Below, piece after piece: positions 12,263-23,282 of a DNA stretch of 64,000 bases. Within the stretch, counting starts at the first letter, position 1. Every line of letters begins with the position of its first letter. This DNA comes from Agrypnia vestita (lineage: Eukaryota > Arthropoda > Insecta > Trichoptera > Phryganeidae). The stretch spans positions 150,575 through 214,574 of the forward strand of contig JADDOH010001966.1 of the NCBI GenBank assembly GCA_016648135.1, in the 5' to 3' direction. The translations under genes and the position numbers were made by a program. The notes under the pieces are model-generated. The model was not told the DNA's origin, searched no databases, and saw only the letters and a list, made by a program, of their open reading frames with translations.

Positions 12263-12570
12263 AGAGAACAGACAGACAGACAGACAGACATTGAGTTTTA
12301 TAGGTATAGATATTCAAATGTACACAAAATACTTAAACTTGTACTTTAATGTCACTATAGGACCATCAAGTAGGGTCATTAATGACCTGTTGACGGTCTG
12401 TATGTTAAAAAAAACGTCAGAGGCTTCAATTGTATTAAATTACTTAAAGGCTGTGCAAATTCCAAAATCGTTCACTCGTGTGAGTTCAAAATCTATTTTA
12501 AGGGTTGCTGTAGTTGAATATGGATCAATATAATTATTATAAATGTAATTAATAAAAATTATCTTTGTTT

Positions 12571-13455
12571 TCACCATTTTTGTATTGAAAAAAAAACACT
12601 GTTGTATTGAAAAATAAAAATCAACATGTTTTAGAGCCTATGGCCCCTTTATCAGGTTACAATTGTATAATATCAAAGGTAAATCATAATATAAAAAATA
12701 TATATGGGAAATTAATAATAATGAAGTACTTACTAACATGAAAACAAATTTAAAAGATAACCATTTTTAAAAAGTAGGTACACATAATTTTCATATTTTG
12801 ATTGTCTAAACTTCGATTTTTTATTTTTTATTATACAATTATATCACAGTATACCCAGAACGTTTAGTAACAGTAGTTTAACTCCGGCCTATCGGCGAGT
12901 TATTAGCTTACTCTTGCATTGACGCTAAAGTTGTCACTTTATTTTTACTCCCTTTCTTTTAACTCGTAGCGTCTGAGATTCCGACGCATAAGGTAGACAC
13001 GAAACCCGAAAATTTCTGTAATAAGTATACCTAGTTTCATTATACAAGTATACATAGTTAAATTGCAAGAACGCTTATTAACATCACCGTAGACTTATAA
13101 AAACTCACAGTCTTTGTGATAATCAACACACCTTTTTAGTGAAGCACCACAAACATAAAAAAGGCATTTTTTTCAGGAAGCGCATTTTTTTTCTAAAGCG
13201 GCGGCTGCGAGCGCGAATGGCACCGAAGGCACGTCCCTTACTGCCGCCGCCTTGTGCCCCCATATTCTATGTCAATGTGTGCGTCACAGTGCGTGCGTAC
13301 ACGGCGCCGAGCACGCACGCACACCAATTCCAATGGGAAGCGGCCAGTTAGCATGAAAACGTATTACTGTTCTTAGTATACTGTGATTATATCCTGACGA
13401 AGGGGCCATGGGCTTTGAAACATATTGATATTTTCAATACAAAAGTGGTGAAGAA
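12571..13455. mobile_element. Penelope-like pair of inverted termini, family B
   Basis: The left end on the minus strand reads aaaggggccat, then acatgttgat, then a ttcaatacaa run. The right end on the plus strand (13395-13455) reads gacgaaggggccatgg, then acatattgat, then ttcaatacaaaagtggtg. The two copies face outward and enclose about 750 bp, which includes a GC-rich patch at 13190-13340 without a credible frame. Confidence 0.55.
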
Positions 13456-13459
13456 AAAG

Positions 13460-13990
13460 TTAATTTTTATTAATTATATTAATAATGTCACCACAAAATT
13501 ATTTTGCTATTTTCGAAGTTATTATAAATGTGTTCGGATCCATTATCATCCAAGACTCCAGATAAAAATCGTTGATTTGAGGCACGTTATATTAAATTTG
13601 CGCTTCACGTCAAGGTCTATTATTGAAGTTTTAAAATGCTTGAATAGCAATAAAAAGATAAAACAAAAGTTATTAAAACAAGGTGAATTCTACTTTAATA
13701 ATTATATAGTATTTCATCCCTTGCCTAGGGGGTGTTCAGCTGTGTACTCTGCCACCCTCTAGAGTGCGTGTAAATCGATACACCGTTAATTATTTTGGAA
13801 AATCGAACCTTAATGACAATCCATTAATTTGGTTGGCTGACTTTAATACTGGATGTATGTAGTAGTACATGTAAAAAGTAATGTATGTCTAATAAAGGTG
13901 ATTTAAAATTTTCACGGCGATGGGATGTTTTTTTTAAAGGTTTTATTATTTAGGACTAACACTGTTCGTTTTATTTTTTTATTAGAGTAG
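13460..13990. other. No recognised feature
   Basis: AT-rich sequence with no coding signature. Confidence 0.4.
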
Positions 13991-13992
13991 CT

Positions 13993-14055
13993 TGTTGGTC
14001 TTGTGGTTAGGACACTCGCCTCGAGATCCAAAGGTCGCAGGTTCGTCCTATTTTC
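13993..14055 (+). repeat. tRNA-derived SINE head (copy 1)
   Basis: The sequence ttgttggtcttgtggttagg resembles a pol III A box region. It is followed by 'ctcgcctcgagatccaaagg' and a B-box-like 'aggttcgtcc'. The same unit occurs on the minus strand at 52909-52990. It does not fold as an intact tRNA (the anticodon loop is too long), so it is not called a tRNA gene. Confidence 0.6.
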
Positions 14056-14111
14056 ATAGTACAAGCGTTTGGCTTAGTTTGAAAATAGTAAGAATATTGA
14101 TGTGACACGTA

Positions 14112-14970
14112 CGAGGGGGGACCAAAAGTGACGGGAATGGTGCTGTGGTGGAGAGGAAGAGTGGAAAAACCCATTGTTCAACCAGGGTCCGTTAAGGTCA
14201 CTCATCTTGAGTCAGTGTGCGAAGTTGTGTCACTGTGGGTGCATCGGTTCGTCCGTGAGATTTTTTTTAGTAAAACGACTTCAGCCAAAACGTGATGGCA
14301 GATTGTCGACAGCAATGTGCGGCTGCAATGTGAAATTTTGTTTTCTGTTGGAGAAATTGGCCTCGGAAACTATTGTAATGTTAAAGACTGCTTATGGGGA
14401 TGCTACCCTAAGTAGGTAAAACCAGCTAAGAGTTGTTTTCACGTTTTAAAAATGTAGAAATGTCAATTGAAGACCAACCCCGTTCAGGACGCCCCTCAAC
14501 GTTAAGAACTGACGGAAACGTCGACAAAATCAACGCCCTCGTTCGTGAACACCCTCGTCGTGAACCATTGATCAACTCTGTGAGATGTCTGGATTGTCAT
14601 GGAGTTTAATTCAATGAAAAGCGTTGCAGCCAAATTTGTCCCTCGCCTTCTCACAGACGAGCAAAGGGATCTTCGACTTCAGGCATGTTTTGAGTTTCAA
14701 AATCAGCTCGAAGTGGAGCCTGAATTTTTTTCCAAGGTGATTACTGGTGATGAATCGTGGTGCTACGGATACGATCCCGAAATCGCTGGAAGGCCTAAAG
14801 AACATCCCAATAAGTGAGTTTAAGAACTATTTTGAATAATGGAAGAGGCGTTTAGAGAAGTGCGTATTGGTCAGCGGAGAATACTTTGAAGGTGATCAAA
14901 ATTTGGTGCAAAAATGTTGAGAAATAAAGAAGTTATGATGAAATTCCCATTTCTTTTGGGTCACCCTTCG
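14112..14970 (+). mobile_element. Internally deleted mariner element
   Basis: The 859-bp element is flanked by TA at 14110-14111 and 14971-14972. The inverted ends read cgaggggggaccaaaag (left) and cgaagggtgacccaaaag (right, complement), about 25 bp with several mismatches. Full mariners are about 1.3 kb, so roughly a third is missing. Transposase pieces inside are described separately. Confidence 0.85.
14330..14930 (+). pseudogene. mariner transposase pseudogene (DDE/D family)
   Basis: Mariner transposases cut and rejoin DNA at TA sites with an N-terminal helix-turn-helix and a DD34D catalytic domain. Pieces in order: VKFCFLLEKLASETIVMLKT and AYGDATLSR (HTH region, about 14328-14416), a stretch with shifted frames carrying 'SIEDQPRSG'-like sequence (about 14460-14500), and VAAKFVPRLLTDEQRDLRLQ followed by FFSKVITGDESWCYGYDPE (14626-14790), where the first catalytic Asp is present in TGDESW. 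A deletion then joins directly to LKNIPISEFKNYFE and, after a stop, WKRRLEKCVLVSGEYFEGD (about 14795-14895), the normal C-terminus. The second and third catalytic Asp are lost. Several stops and frameshifts make it dead; it could still be mobilised in trans if its ends are intact. Confidence 0.88.
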
Positions 14971-14974
14971 TACC

Positions 14975-15190
14975 TCGTGTTCGCATCTCGATTTAAAAAA
15001 AAATTGAACTGAGAAAAATAGCAGAGCTATTCAGGAGTGCTTAAAAAAATTGGAATGTTAAAATGTGGAATTTTGTAACCGTGGTACTCTGGTAAAACTG
15101 ATCTCAGGTATTGAATTTAACGCAATTCATAAAAGTGCCGATATCTCAAAAATTAACCCTATTTTGTGATGTCTTCCAAATCCCTGGAAT
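14975..15190. other. No recognised feature
   Basis: AT-rich flank of the mariner copy. Confidence 0.4.
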
Positions 15191-15194
15191 ACAG

Positions 15195-15365
15195 ATTCCA
15201 GTAATGAAAGCAAGTGGTTGCGATATATGGTTGCGACCGACTCCTAACTAGTTCCTAATGGTTACTGCACGCTGGCCAGTGGAAAAAAGAGGACGGAAGC
15301 TTGCTCTCCCGCCTTTTATCCAGCGCCCTTTTACTCCTGGGAAGGTGGCCAGCCTGGGTATACCG
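15195..15365 (-). mobile_element. LTR fragment (copy 1 of a three-copy family)
   Basis: Read on the minus strand: ggataaaaggcgggagagc (TATA-like), a pyrimidine-rich stretch, 'ccagcgtgcagtaacc' and 'agtcggtcgcaac'. The same order occurs at 53395-53490 and in part at 18290-18350. This layout suits the promoter and leader of an LTR; no internal retroelement coding region adjoins. Confidence 0.55.
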
Positions 15366-16180
15366 CATTTACAAAGGTATAATAATTTGATATTTTAGTC
15401 AATCGTAAGTTGGCTTTTCAGTCCTCTAATGGGTGATGAGAGATTTCAGGACAGCCTGCATAAAAGCGTTGATAGAATGTCATTCTAACATTACTTCTAT
15501 CATGATTCTCTCCAGTTCCACGTACTTGGTTTTGGTATATCTCTGTTTTCAATCTTAAATCATCTTCAGTTCACGGATAACTTCCGAACCATCTGATTGT
15601 GACGTCAGTCACCTGATAACCAAATCATCTGGAGCAAAGTAGTATTCCAAGTACCAGGGTATTAGATAAAGTAGCGTTTTATTGAGCATTTTACTGAGCA
15701 CTATTTGTGTTTTTGAAATTTCTTCTTAGGCAGCGATTAGATAATTGATAAAAGGACGAGAAAATTGAGAGTACAATTTTAAGGACGCGTCACATTTAGT
15801 CACTGCGTATGACAGTTGCCGCAAGCCATAGGTTTTGTGCACCCCGAAACGAACGGTCGGTTCTGTCACGGCAAATGTGTTGTTAATTTGTGCTTGAAAT
15901 GTAGTCCAAGAAATACACAGGGAACAGAATATTGAATCCGAGTGGTCCTTTCTTGTGAATTACGCCTTCAAGTTTTCCCTGTAGAGAACCCGAACCGGCA
16001 TAAAACAAGGAAGTCGCCCCGATACTACGGAATCGTCAAACTGTCACAATAAACTATTCTGTGTAAAGCTTCGGGTACGAATGACTTGTAAGCCTCTCAG
16101 GCAATTTTTCTTGATTATAAAACGTCTAGAGTGCTGGAAGGTCTTCGATTAAGCGTAATTCTTCCTTTTTCTATAGTCTC
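15366..16180. other. No recognised gene
   Basis: Mixed composition. An inverted pair of phrases at about 15515-15660 (acttggtttt / aagtaccagg) hints at another repeat, but nothing can be assigned. Confidence 0.35.
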
Positions 16181-16183
16181 GTG

Positions 16184-16580
16184 ACGATCATCATCATCAA
16201 TGGCTCCACAAACCATTGTGGGCCTTGGCCTTCTCTAAGATTCCTCTTCATCTTCCTTTACCCTGACATGTCTTCCTCCAATCCCTGATGCTTACGATTT
16301 TCACGTCTTGCTGCACTCCATCCAGCCAGTTTGGGTCTATCAATGCTGCGTCTACCTTGGGGCTTTGTGTGGAGAATTTTTTTTGGCATTCTCTCTTCAC
16401 TAATTTTTCTGCCCATCGTGCATCATTGTCCACCACAGCCTCCCTATTTTGATAAATTATATTATGTTGGGAACATTGTAAATATTGTAGATCTCCTCGT
16501 TGCATTGTATTCTCTAAACTCTGTACTGGACCGAATATTTTGGTGACGATACGTTGAGTTAAACAAGAAAATAACAATAA
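16184..16580 (-). pseudogene. RTE-like LINE, C-terminal coding end and 3' tail
   Basis: On the minus strand the C-terminal end typical of RTE-like LINE proteins can be read: NWLDGVQQDVKIVSIRDW, then, after a TGA at the usual tryptophan, RGILEKAKAHNGLWSH. The 3' end is a short (GAT)n run at about 16184-16200, as expected for RTE elements, which end in simple repeats. The RT and endonuclease domains are missing (5' truncation). Earlier residues (DDARWAEKLVKREC region) are less certain. Confidence 0.65.
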
Positions 16581-16626
16581 TCATAATTTCTTTTCAAAGC
16601 AAGAAAACACTTTGTGGCTTGACATT

Positions 16627-17025
16627 AAGAAAAAGGTTTTATAAAATAAATTACAGGAAGTTAGTGACGGACAGACAGACAGACAACGAAATATGATTAA
16701 GACATTTAAGAATAAATTGAATACTATGTTTTAAACCACTTTATTGCTATATTTTTGTCAACTAGTTTCGGTTGGACGCAATCTTCTTCAGGACAATTAT
16801 AATATAGACTGATAATACAGACTTATAATACAGTCTATATTATAATTGTCCTGAAAAGGTTGAGTCCAACCGAAACTAGTTGACAAAAATATAGCAATAA
16901 AGTGGTTTAAAACATACTATTTAATTTATTCTAAATTTCTTAATCATAATTTCGTTGTCTGTCTGTCTGCCCGCCACTTACTTCCTGTAACGTCCGTAGC
17001 TTCTTTTATAAAACCTTTTTCTTTC
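16627..17025. mobile_element. Long palindrome of Penelope-like termini, family C
   Basis: Arms of about 185 bp (16627-16813 and 16830-17025) are inverted copies. From the centre outward each has 'aattgtcctga', 'tccaaccgaaactagttgac', 'atagcaataaagtggttt' and a (GTCT)n run. The 'cctga...ccgaaac' phrase is the kind of terminus seen at the ends of Penelope-like elements. The palindrome starts about 85 bases from the donor of the exon at 17112-17230. Confidence 0.7.
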
Positions 17026-17090
17026 TTCTTCTTCTTTTTTGACATTTAAAAATATTGTAATCTTTGACGGGCTATAGCTAGCTAGTATAA
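17026..17090 (+). repeat. Tail of the (GTCT)n-headed dispersed repeat (copy 3)
   Basis: 'ctttgacgggctatagctag' at about 17066 matches the tail phrase of copies at 3.9, 6.8 and 58.9 kb. The head lies within the right arm of the palindrome. Confidence 0.5.
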
Positions 17091-17111
17091 TCAGGTTTGT
17101 GAGAGACTTAC

Positions 17112-17230
17112 GGTAGGGAAGGGTTGGGGGCCATCGTCTGGTGAGGGCGGCGGGGGGGGCAGGCCGGGGGCGTAGGGCGGGGGGATGCCCAGCGCCCCCG
17201 CGTCCTGCTGGGGCGAAGTCCGTGGGGGCT
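17112..17230 (-). CDS. Internal exon encoding a proline-rich segment, phase-compatible with the FN3 exon
   Basis: A 119-bp, very GC-rich exon on the minus strand. The acceptor reads gttgacag and the donor gtaagt follows directly. After two bases that complete a split codon there are 39 codons without a stop, including GIPPPYAPGLPPPPPSPDDG; it ends in phase 0. The FN3 exon at 41246-41385 leaves one base (G), and joining it to the AG here gives a Glu codon, so the two exons fit as neighbours in one transcript. That they are consecutive is inference. Short proline runs such as PPPPP can bind SH3, WW or EVH1 domains if cytoplasmic, or act as a flexible linker if extracellular; the sequence cannot decide. 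The reading frame is the only one with an acidic and proline composition typical of coding sequence. A long palindrome starts about 85 bases into the following intron. Confidence 0.72.
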
Positions 17231-18284
17231 CTGTCAACAGATTCATCTATTATTCACAAAAAATGGAGTGTGTAACATTTTAGCATTATTGAAGAGAAAC
17301 TTATTTGCCCCAGAACATGAAAAGGTTATTTTCTTTTTGGCAAAGTACACATTGAAAGAAGATTGATAAACAGTATTTGTTTATTCAGATATATCAATTT
17401 CATCACAGTCTAAAAATAATGTAAAAGAAAATATTTATATATATATATATAAGTTCTGAGAATACAAATTCAATTTTCTCCACAGAGGGATAATCATTTA
17501 ATATAATAATGATTATTCATCTATAGATAAAATCTTGAAACAAACAAATAAAAATATTTAAAAATATATAAACTGGTCTATAGAAAAAGGAACTAAAAAT
17601 TGAAAACAATGATTTGTTACCGGAAGATTATCATATATCGTTTATGATAATCTTCCGTTTAAAAAGTATATTGCTTAAGGCTAGACATTCACTGCAAATG
17701 CATATTTCAGCATTTTTTCTCGAAAATGTTTTTATTATTCATTTATATCAGAATGGAAATATTAGACTATACTTCTTTTAAAACGATAACTTAGATAATT
17801 TTTTTTTGCTTGTATAAAAGTAATAAACTGGATATTATTTACAAGAATTAAGAAAATAGAAGCATTAATCAACAGGTCGCGGCTAAGAATTCATTTTCAG
17901 TGTCTTAGGTATTAAAATCAATAGTAACTGAATCAATGTGTACGCACAGTATGTTTTTTATGAGTATTAAGTTGGAATTATGATGATAAATCTGTTCTAA
18001 AAGAATTAAGAAATATTCAATATTAAAAAAGTAATAAATTTTTAAATTTGCAAGAATTTTTTACATTTTTTTATGATTTTAAAACGCTTTTTATTCATAT
18101 AAAGAGATCATTAAAATATATAATATATTATATATATATATATATAGTATATACTCCCATACTTTGATTCTTCAAATGCTATTAAATAATTAGTTTTTTC
18201 ATTAAAAATACGTTAGTAACTATTTAAAAAAAAAATCTTAGCTTAAACGCAGTTTTAAAATCAATCTGATTTTAAAACTGCGCC
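17231..18284. other. AT-rich intron sequence
   Basis: Contains a TA microsatellite at 17437-17451 and another at 18117-18150. 'gttctgagaa' with 'ccacagagggataat' at 17452-17497 is shared with 47510-47560 and 50000-50045. Confidence 0.45.
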
Positions 18285-18400
18285 AGCTCTCGTCTTTTAT
18301 CTAGCGTGCAGTTAGCACAGGGTTTTGCTGGCGTCGGTCGACACAATTTATTTGTGAATATATTAGAGAAATTCGTAACGCCTGCCTTTTATTTGGTCAC
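18285..18400 (+). mobile_element. LTR fragment (copy 2)
   Basis: 'ctagcgtgcagttagcacag', 'gtcggtcgacacaa' and 'ttttatttggt' occur in the same order as at 53440-53545. The upstream TATA part is missing. Confidence 0.55.
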
Positions 18401-19895
18401 TATATATATAGTTTGGAATTCATTATAATAAACATGAAGATATTATTATTATCATAAAGTCATTACTTTACCATAAAAAGTGAATTGTGTAATCATGTCA
18501 GATTCAAAATTTTCATAAAATATGCATACTTTATACTCAAGTGTCACTCAAGGATCATCATTGAGGATCATATTGACAGTCTGTTAGTTAAAAAATAAAT
18601 TATTTGTATGTATGTAATGAAATAATCACGGTGCAATAAACGACCACATTCAGTGAATATAAATCCTGGTTTCATTTGATGTCTCTACCAGATTTTCAAA
18701 TTGAACGTACATTTATGTACAGTTATGCAGAAAACATGCAGCCCGAAAAAATGAATATGAGAAAATGGCTTCTAAAAATTTCAACTTACAAAAACTAAAA
18801 ACTTCAAAATTTAATTCATTATTGCATAAGGTTCATTATTTTTTATGTTTTTTTAATGTAATTATAAAAAAAGAACATTGATTTACGAAGAAATGACGTA
18901 TTTTACAGGTTTGATTCTTCCTATGAAATTTCTAAATGAACGAGAAACAGTAGTTATTTTTTCTATGTAGGTTTTTTCTGAGTAGGTCTGAGTTCTAAGA
19001 ATTTGATATGCCATGAGGTAAAAAGTATTTTTTGAGGCGTACAGAACGTTCAACCTCCTTAGTATTAAAAAGTTGCATAATGCGTCCATACAATATGGAT
19101 GTTTTTAACCGATATTGATTGAATCCCATTCCCTTCCTTTTCCTTCACTTCCCATTCTATGCATTATCATAATTTAAATCTTTTAAATGATTATCATAAT
19201 TTAAACTTTTATCACATATTCTTTATCATTTTTGACTTATTTTTATTTTCCAGCTTTGAGAAAATTTCACTGGTCATGGCTAAATGAATATTTTTTCGAT
19301 ATTAAATAACTTTTTTATTACATTGTACTGTATGTTTCCCAAAAAAATTGTTTACAAAGGATTGTAAATTTGAATCAGCAAAAAACATTTTATCCTTTTT
19401 GTTGAGTTTATGAGTTAATTTAACGGTGATATGCATAAGAAAAAATATTGAATTACAAAAAAACTATATATTGAGCTGTCCAAATCCGTACAAAACTCAT
19501 TTTTAGTATTTTGTGTATGCTTTCTGCATAACTACGTCCAATCGTACAGCTCGATCCTCCACTTTTATTTACAGAACATTTGAAAAAGTATCATTGTTCT
19601 ACACTAGAACAAAATTCCTTTGTTCCGCATCTTTTCAATTACCTGTTATCATTCAAACGTAAAAATCATGTTCTGTATAACCATATACAACTTAATGTAG
19701 ATGGAATTCATTGTAAGGCTTTTTGACAAATTTCAACAAAACTGCAATAACTTTTCACATTTGCACTGAGGCTTTCAAAAAATATTTCGACGCTGGAAGT
19801 TGCGATTGCAAAAGCTATAATTCAATTGAAACACTAGGGATTTTGAAATATTTCAGCAAACAAAAATATTTTCAAATAATTTTTTAATTAAAATA
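18401..19895. other. No recognised feature
   Basis: AT-rich intron sequence. The minus-strand open frame at 18883-19089 has no recognised domain. Confidence 0.4.
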
Positions 19896-20130
19896 AATTA
19901 TAGAAGTCTCACAGAGACGAAGCTTTTTATATGGGAAACATGTATGGTCTATATAAGTCTATATAGGATGGCCCAGGGCTTATGACCTGTTTGAGCTGGC
20001 TTAAGAGCTGGCTTGGCACACATAACAATTTTCGTGTAATTTTCTAAATCGTTTTTTTAAATATATTATAATGGACTATGCTAGAGACTTTTGAGGTTCT
20101 TTCCATGACATAGTAGACATAGATTTCGCA
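19896..20130 (+). mobile_element. MITE-like element with GTCTCACAGAGAC terminus (copy 1)
   Basis: It starts 'ttatagaagtctcacagaga' and continues 'atatgggaaacatgtatgg' and 'cccagggcttatgacctg'. The same terminus is found at 47571, 48778 (inverted), 49478, 49985 (inverted) and 56085. The opposite end is not evident here. Confidence 0.55.
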
Positions 20131-20212
20131 GCTGGTAGTGACACCTCTATATTTTTAAGGAAGAATATTAAGCAATATTCCACAGTAAATAATTTTTTAA
20201 GCTAGGTAACAA

Positions 20213-20455
20213 TTCAGGAATTCAGGAATTGTCCAGTAGGCTATGATCAGTGCATGCTTGTCTCTGACAAGATTAATATGCATGTGATCAATATTGGTGA
20301 TAGTTTAACAATACTATGGTTGGGGTGTATAGTATTGTGAATATAGTAGTGTAGTGTTGGTCTTGACGAAGAGACGGGTACGTCTCGAAACCGGTAGACC
20401 TTAAACCTGGTGGTGGTTTTTACTAAATTTACTAATATTCTGTCTAACTGTAGTA
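20213..20455 (+). mobile_element. Penelope-like terminal unit, family A (copy 2)
   Basis: Carries 'gacgaagagacgggtacgtc', 'tcgaaaccggtagacc' and ends with 'ttactaaatttactaatatt'. It corresponds to 5358-5580 in the other orientation but lacks the 26-bp-stem hairpin found there. Confidence 0.5.
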
Positions 20456-21220
20456 TTTATAACACCCTATACCGTTAAAAACCGTTTTGAACGTGCACTC
20501 TTTTGCACCTTGAACCCTATACTGTTAAAGACCGTTTTTATTTTAATTTTTTTTATAATAATAATAATAGTTATTATTATTTTATTTACACACTCTTACA
20601 TGATCACACTACATTAATTAATTATTTGTATTAATTGAAAATAACAATTAAATAGCATGTCCCCAAACAGCAAGTGTGTGCTGGTATTAGGGGACAGGAA
20701 ATTAAGTAAAATAAGTGGGTATACATATTAAATATCAGCACATATATTTCTTAATTAGTTATCTCCAACATGAGTACCTTCAGCTTTAACGCAGTGTTTT
20801 TAACGTGCGACTTATTACGTTAAAAATTGATCGTTTTAATATATATAGATAAACAATATTTTGAACTATACCGATTTGAACGTTACGTTTTATCACAGGA
20901 TTTTGAACGTTTACCGTTTTGTCACAGTATAGTAAAGCATACAGTATTATATCTTCATACAAACAGCCGAAACGACACCCTTCGAAATCTCGGTATACTT
21001 CGAACTGCTCAGTCGCCGCAGGGCTGCAGTAACGTGCGGACGCAAGCAGTGTGAGACGTTCCCACGCATACATTTAGGTCAATTTATGGCACCCCAAACC
21101 ATAAAGAGTCAGTCAATGAGCAGCCCTGGTGCGTTTTTAACCAAGTTTAAGTACCAAGCGGCCGTAGGTATTTATTTCAAGGACACTGCCGAGATAACAT
21201 ACTGTATGTATTTATTATAC
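20456..21220. repeat. Degenerate satellite-related flank
   Basis: Scattered relatives of the 43-bp unit: 'ataccgttaaaaaccgttttgaacg' type words at 20470-20530 and 'ttttatcacaggattttgaa' at about 20889. Phrases such as 'ctttaacgcagtg' at 20783 recur past the array at about 22122. Confidence 0.5.
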
Positions 21221-21227
21221 TGTGGTT

Positions 21228-22088
21228 TTGTACCTTATGTTTTATGACAGGATTTTGAACGTATACCGTTTTGTACCTTACGTTTTATGACAGGATATTG
21301 AACGTATACCGTTTTGTACCTTACGTTTTATGACAGGATTTTGAACGTATACCGTTTTGTACCTTACGTTTTATGACAGGATTTTGAACGTATACCGTTT
21401 TGTACCTTACGTTTTATGACAGGATTTTGAACGTATACCGTTTTGTACCTTACGTTTTATGACAGGATTTTGAACGTATATCGTTTTGTACCTTACGTTT
21501 TATGACAGGATTTTGAACGTATACCGTTTTGTACCTTACGTTTTATGACAGGATTTTGAACGTATACCGTTTTGTACCTTACGTTTTATGACAGAATTTT
21601 GAACGTATACCGTTTTGTACCTTACGTTTTATGACAGGATTTTGAACGTATACCGTTTTGTACCTTACGTTTTATGACAGTATTTTGAACGTATACCGTT
21701 TTGTACCTTACGTTTTATGACAGGATTTTGAACGTATACCGTTTTGTACCTTACGTTTTATGACAGAATTTTGAACGTATACCGTTTTGTACCTTACGTT
21801 TTATGACAGGATTTTGAACGTATACCGTTTTGTACCTTACGTTTTATGACAGAATTTTGAACGTATACCGTTTTGTACCTTACGTTTTATGACAGGATTT
21901 TGAACGTATACCGTTTTGTACCTTACGTTTTATGACAGGATTTTGAACGTGTACCGTTTTGTACCTTACGTTTTATGACAGGATTTTGAACGTATACCGT
22001 TTTGTACCTTACGTTTTATGACAGGATTTTGAACGTGTACCGTTTTGTACCCTACTTTTTATCACAGGGTTTTGAACTTATACCCTTT
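21228..22088. repeat. 43-bp minisatellite, 20 units
   Basis: The unit contains 'ttgtaccttacgttttatga' followed by 'caggattttgaacgtatacc' and 'gtt'. Starts at 21228, 21271 and 21314 onward to 22045 are spaced exactly 43 bp (19 intervals). Variation is slight: caggatt/cagaatt/cagtatt and gtatacc/gtgtacc/gtatatc. Only the first and last units are clearly diverged. The period is not a multiple of three and has no coding role. Confidence 0.95.
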
Positions 22089-23282
22089 GGAGCGTGCACT
22101 CTAAGCTGTTATAAACCGTAGGCTTTAACACAGTGTTATCAAAGTAATCGTGCTTATATCTATAATTTATATTAATATATATATACTGTTGTGCATTTCA
22201 CGATGCATACTTCTTTAATTTTTAGGGGTATTTTATTAAAATAATTGTAAAATAATAAACTTATTTTCTCTCACTATTAGTGAGAGAAAATGAGTTTGAA
22301 CCACGTCAGAATTTAATTCGTAATTAGAAAATACATAGATTTTAATATTTATTATTTATTAACAATACTCTTGGAGGCTTTTATAGACGATACAAGTATT
22401 TTATACATACTTAAAAGTAAATAATTAAAACAAAATTAAACGATAATGAGAAAAAAACGTTCTTTAAAATAAACCATAATTAGTAAAAACATATTTTCAA
22501 TAATAAGCAATATTAACACCACTTCATCTAAAAAATATATGATCAATGATTTTTAAATACAACTTTATTTTCAAAATTAACGTTAATAAGTAAAAACATA
22601 TATTTTTTAAGAATAAATTAAGAGTAAACACACTTTTCGAAAAATAATAAAATTGAAAAATACGTAGGTACATCTATCATAGAGAATATACATAATTCGG
22701 TAGCTGTTATGAAAAAGTTATTGAATAGAGTAAATTTTGGTCTCTTGGACAGAACTTTATAAAATTTCAAATATGCATAATTTTATACACAAAAATTTAT
22801 TATTCTTCTGTACATATATATTATAATACAATTTTAGAGCTATTTGTTCTATGGAATTTCGCCAGAACCACATCTCGAACGCATCTATCTTATTACTCTA
22901 TTGTTGTCTCAATATATGTCAACATCTTAGATACTCCTATGCCGTGTTATATATAACAGACTCACTGTCTTCTAAATGAATTTAAATGAACATAATTATT
23001 TTTCCCAGTAGTATTCTTTGACCTTTGATAAACCCGCTACATTAAGTTGCCTTATAATTTCCCTAAAGCTCGATTTCAATACAAGTTTGGTACGTACATA
23101 TTACAAAGTTACTGGTTTAATTATTAACTTAATGTCCTAAAGCGCGTGTAGAGACATGTTATCAAACACACCTGCGGGAGGTTCTAGCCCTTAAAGTACC
23201 TACTTTACTACCCTTACTTTAAGGCCGCACCACGATGCCGTCTTGGATCACCTTCATCAAAACAGGCACACATCAAACATTG
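22089..23282. other. No recognised gene
   Basis: AT-rich. A small palindrome, ttttctctcactattagtga with its complement, lies at about 22264-22290. A GC-richer patch at 23180-23260 has no splice-flanked frame. Confidence 0.4.

Noticed and set aside
13139..13351. Basic, GC-rich plus-strand frame as a possible exon
   Set aside because: No acceptor/donor pair fits either strand, and it lies between inverted Penelope-like termini.
21228..22088. Regular 43-bp spacing that might look like a CRISPR array
   Set aside because: The whole 43-bp unit repeats, with no variable spacers, and the surroundings are eukaryotic. It is a minisatellite.
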